Source: Talinum fruticosum
Taxonomy: Eukaryota; Streptophyta; Magnoliopsida; Caryophyllales; Talinaceae
Length of the DNA stretch: 64,000 nucleotides
NCBI GenBank assembly: GCA_021018815.1
Contig: JAITYX010000064.1
Span: forward strand, 2,017,501-2,081,500
Reading direction: 5' to 3'
The position numbers were made by a program, and so were the translations under genes. The notes beneath the pieces are model-generated. The model worked only from the letters and a program-made list of their open reading frames with translations, had not been told where the DNA came from and did not search any database. This document shows positions 60,956 to 64,000 of this stretch, piece by piece. Each line of letters begins with the position of its first letter. The first letter of the stretch is position 1.

Positions 60956-61676
60956 AGAATTGTGAGCGGTGCAGTGCACAGTATTGTGATTCTTCAGCTA
61001 AAGTTGCGTCTTTGACAAGTTCAATCGAAGATTAGATGTCTTTGCCATTTCACTGTCGTTGCATTGCAAAATAGAAGTGAATTCTCTTCTTTGTAACATA
61101 TACATTATACAGAAGATATTGACCTGACATAATTTGTGAAAATGTATGTAATCCTCTCCCTGCAATTGAATATGGACAGAGGTCGACACTGTAAATGGTG
61201 CACTGCAGTGCCCAAAAACAGATTTATCTGGCATTAAGCTTTAATAAAACCATCTAATATGAAAATAGTGATTCAATTTTTTGAAATTTGACATTATAGA
61301 TCATATAATAGGATCCAATATGTTTACTTGGAGACTGGAATGTCATTCGTCCAGATCTATGTTCATGTTCATAAATACTAACAAGATTAATCTACTCCTA
61401 AAATCAAATTAAAACAACTAAGAAAAAAGACTTATATTTTTGAAGGACTTGACATTTCAAGAAGATTCCTTTAGTGGCCAAAATGAGTGCATATTCAAGC
61501 TTTATCTATTTTAGCCATGGCAATTCAGCTTTGCGGAATTGAGACTTTTTACATTTACATCTATATCTATAAACCTACTTGCTTATTCATATGAGTACAT
61601 AGCCTTTTCTGTTCATATTCACAACCGAGCTCTTCCATCATTTACCTTGTACCCTTATTAGCAGAAGGCACATTTT
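60956..61676. other. intergenic between convergent GST copy 3 and the HMA5-like gene
   Basis: The two genes converge with about 720 bp between their stop codons. This stretch must hold both 3' untranslated regions. An AATAAA-like sequence (TTTAATAAAACC, 61241-61252) may serve the GST. No coding sequence was seen. Confidence 0.5.
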
Positions 61677-62848
61677 TCATTCGATCCTGATTTCTCTGAA
61701 CTCAATGCTGTCCAACTTCTTTGGCCTTCTGTAATTCCTGAGTAATAGAGACCAACAAACAACACTAACTGATGAAGCCGCCATAGCAGCTCCAGCAAGC
61801 CATGGAGGTAACCGGAACCCAGTTCCCGGGAAGAGGAGCCCAGCAGCGACTGGGATCCCGAGCACATTGTAACCCAGAGCCCAAACATAATTTAAGCGTA
61901 TTCGAGAAAAGGTTTTCCTAGAGAGGTGTATGGCAGTTATGACATCCTCTAGATTGCTCTTCATTAGAACAATATCTGCTGCTTCAATGGCAATGTCTGT
62001 GCCTGCCCCAATTGCCATTCCTACATCTGCTGCCACTAGTGCTGGTGAATCGTTGATTCCGTCCCCAACCATCGCCACTATGTAACCTTGGGCCTGCATT
62101 TCATCAGATCTCTAAGCTATAGATACTTTGGGGGTTGGCGAAATATGTGCAAATTCTATATTATATGGATGTAAGTTTAGATCTCACGAGCAGGTCAAGG
62201 TGTGGTTTAGTGTCATATTAATTTTAAGGATGGGCTACATATTTATGGAACTTCCCCTGTCAGATCTAGTCCTGTTAAAAATGTTTTGGTATCGGGTCGG
62301 GTCATCTGGGTTATTATTGTTTTTGGGATCACGATGGTACAAGGAGAAAAACAGTCTCTAAATCATACCTGTAGTTCCTTCACTTTCTCTGCTTTCTGCT
62401 CAGGCTTAGCTTCAGCAATAACTGTCTCTATTCCAACCTCCTTAGCAATGGAATAGGCTGTTCCCTTGTTATCACCGGTGACCATGATGCTCTTAACATT
62501 CATCGACCTGAGAATGGAGATGGCATCAGGAGCACTGGGTTTCAGGGGATCAGAAATTGCAATGACCCCAGTCAGTTCACCACCAATGGATACAAGAATG
62601 CCAGTTTGAGCCATTCCTTCAGCTTCAGCAAGCAACTCCTCTGCCTCAACAGGAACCCTAATTCCTTGATCGAGCATCAAGCTTTTATTTCCTACTACGA
62701 TCTCTCTGTTTTGGACGATGGCTTTGACCCCATGACCAGTAATGGCAGTGAAGTTCCTTGCTTCTGGCCAGGTTTGATTTTCCTCATCCTCTCTGAATTT
62801 CTTTGCATATTCAACTACGGCCTTTGCTAATGGGTGCTCACTGTTGAC
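61677..62848 (-). CDS. HMA5-like heavy-metal (copper) P1B-type ATPase, C-terminal exons, partial
   Basis: Copper-transporting P1B ATPases pump Cu(I) across membranes at the cost of ATP. Two terminal exons are present: 62369-62848 (160 codons, phase 0 at both ends) and 61677-62093, including the stop, separated by a 275-bp intron. The first exon holds most of the nucleotide-binding domain: the HP motif in [17 protein letters not shown], the GHGVKA glycine motif, GNKSLM and then VTGDNKGTA. The second holds the hinge [31 protein letters not shown], and the last two membrane helices ([32 protein letters not shown]). The tail KRP-like segment RRPKKLDS is also typical. The metal-binding N-terminus, CPC helix and DKTGT site lie beyond the window. 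The closest family is HMA5. Confidence 0.92.
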
Positions 62849-64000
62849 CTGCAGAAGCATTGTCAGTTGCCAAATGCCATGCCAAACTGGTTCAAACAGG
62901 TTAACCCGAGCCCAACCCAGTTTTAAGCTGAAAGCAAACAAGTTTTAACATGGCCTGATACAACTGAACTTGAGGTTGGCATGATCTAATAGCGACCACC
63001 AGTTAAAATGATCATACCTAATCTGAGCTAACCAGATACTAACCTACATTGCTAATAAGTACTCAAATAAAGGTTAATGATCGGACCTAACCAGAGCTAA
63101 CCAAATTTTAACCTATAATGCAAAGCTCGTTCTGCTGTGAACCCAATCAATTGACTGAAGCCAAGTAAGAAATGAACTTCAAATGTCACCAAAACCCAAA
63201 CGATCTAAAATGATCCAATCCATTCTAAACAAGGCATAAACCAGTTTCGAGCATATGATCCAACCAACAACTTTACTTCAACCAGTTAATGACATAAACC
63301 CAGCCAGTTAATGACATAAACCCAATCTAAGTAGACCCATTATTGGTCCATCTGATATCACGGACCTAACTAGAAATGTTTTGAACTCAAAGATCAACTG
63401 AACCCAAATAGTCTGACCTCATGAGTCAAGCCAACTAGAATATGGCATAAACCTGTCTTGACCTGAGCAAAATCTGCATGAATCTAATTGAGAGCATACA
63501 GTCCATTTTCCTTCTCTAGTTCTCCAAATAAAGCTCAGTGGCCGGATTAAAACATAGGCACAAGTGCTCAACGGACACATACCTAGCTTAACCAGAGATA
63601 TAATGGACTCAGAACTTACTGGAATTCGAAGGATTTGACATGATTTGATCCAATGTAACCAAGTTATGGGATAAACCGATTTCCACCAATCGACAAGGTC
63701 CTAACTCCTAACCCAACCAGAACATCTATTTTCGATCTCTCACAGTCACCATCATTCATGAACTCTAATTTGATAAACATGAGGAACGTAGATCATATAC
63801 ACAAACTTTTATGTTCAAGTCATTTATGGAAACAAACTAGCTGAACTATTCCCCAAAAATGTAGTGTTTGACCAAGTTATGACTCTAAATTACAGCTTCT
63901 TGCCAAATTTCCACTGAAAGATTAGTACCTTTCTTGGTGGTGAAAACTAGTAGTATTTAATCCTGTTTACTCGCATCTAACAGGTCAAATTTCAGAATTG
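62849..64000 (-). other. intron of the HMA5-like gene (continues past the window)
   Basis: Begins after the AG acceptor at 62849-62850 and reaches the window end, so it is at least 1.15 kb. It contains many degenerate short repeats with CCTAACCAGA/GCTAACC and AACCCAA words, and a short direct duplication of CCAGTTAATGACATAAACCC (63282-63301 and 63303-63322). No exon was recognised here. Confidence 0.6.

Noticed and set aside
62128..62361. Plus-strand frame between the two HMA5-like exons
   Set aside because: It lies in the intron, with clear GT-AG boundaries on the minus strand, and has no domain.

Overview
The window is nuclear DNA of a flowering plant, most likely a eudicot. It is AT-rich, its genes have GT-AG introns, and the protein families are plant-typical: a GT47 xyloglucan-type glycosyltransferase, theta-class glutathione S-transferases and an HMA5-type copper ATPase. 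More than half of the sequence is transposable-element material. I cannot name the species.

Layout. 1-1.28 kb has no gene. 1.28-3.26 kb (minus) is a GT47 glycosyltransferase whose N-terminal anchor and catalytic domain lie in different frames, joined either by a 68-nt intron or across a frameshift. 6.8-10.7 kb (minus) is a dead PIF/Harbinger transposase, split by an LTR that itself contains a second solo LTR of the same family. 12.76-26.70 kb is a three-level nest: a Stowaway-like MITE is interrupted by a 13.7-kb LTR retrotransposon (5-bp target duplication AAATG), which is interrupted by a 5.8-kb Mutator-like element (9-bp duplication CAAACACTT). The retrotransposon has lost nearly all of pol and carries two tandem arrays. 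The Mutator-like element has a broken transposase and an intact antisense GRF zinc-finger reading frame. 26.9-29.2 kb is an unclassified repeat-built element rich in ATTCATCA motifs.

30.4-61 kb (plus) is a tandem cluster of three theta-class GST genes, all with the same seven-exon structure. Copy 1 (30.47-33.52 kb) has a one-base frameshift in exon 6. Copy 2 (36.88-39.74 kb) is intact at 227 aa. Copy 3 (43.19-60.96 kb) is intact at 249 aa and alone ends in a peroxisomal PTS1-type tripeptide, SKI. Intron 5 of copy 3 is about 12.1 kb because it holds a 9.8-kb imperfect palindrome of Athila-like Ty3/gypsy sequence with LTRs in opposite orientation at its two ends. 61.68-62.85 kb (minus) holds the last two exons of an HMA5-like copper-transporting P-type ATPase. 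The rest of that gene lies beyond the window.

The host genes fit stress and metal handling and cell-wall synthesis, but they are unrelated neighbours, not an operon-like system. I found no convincing new biochemical system. The most notable features are the nested and palindromic transposons, the divergence of the GST copies (frameshift and loss of the peroxisomal tail), and the Mutator-like element that keeps its accessory gene while its transposase decays. Identities and divergences are judged by eye; no alignments or searches were run.
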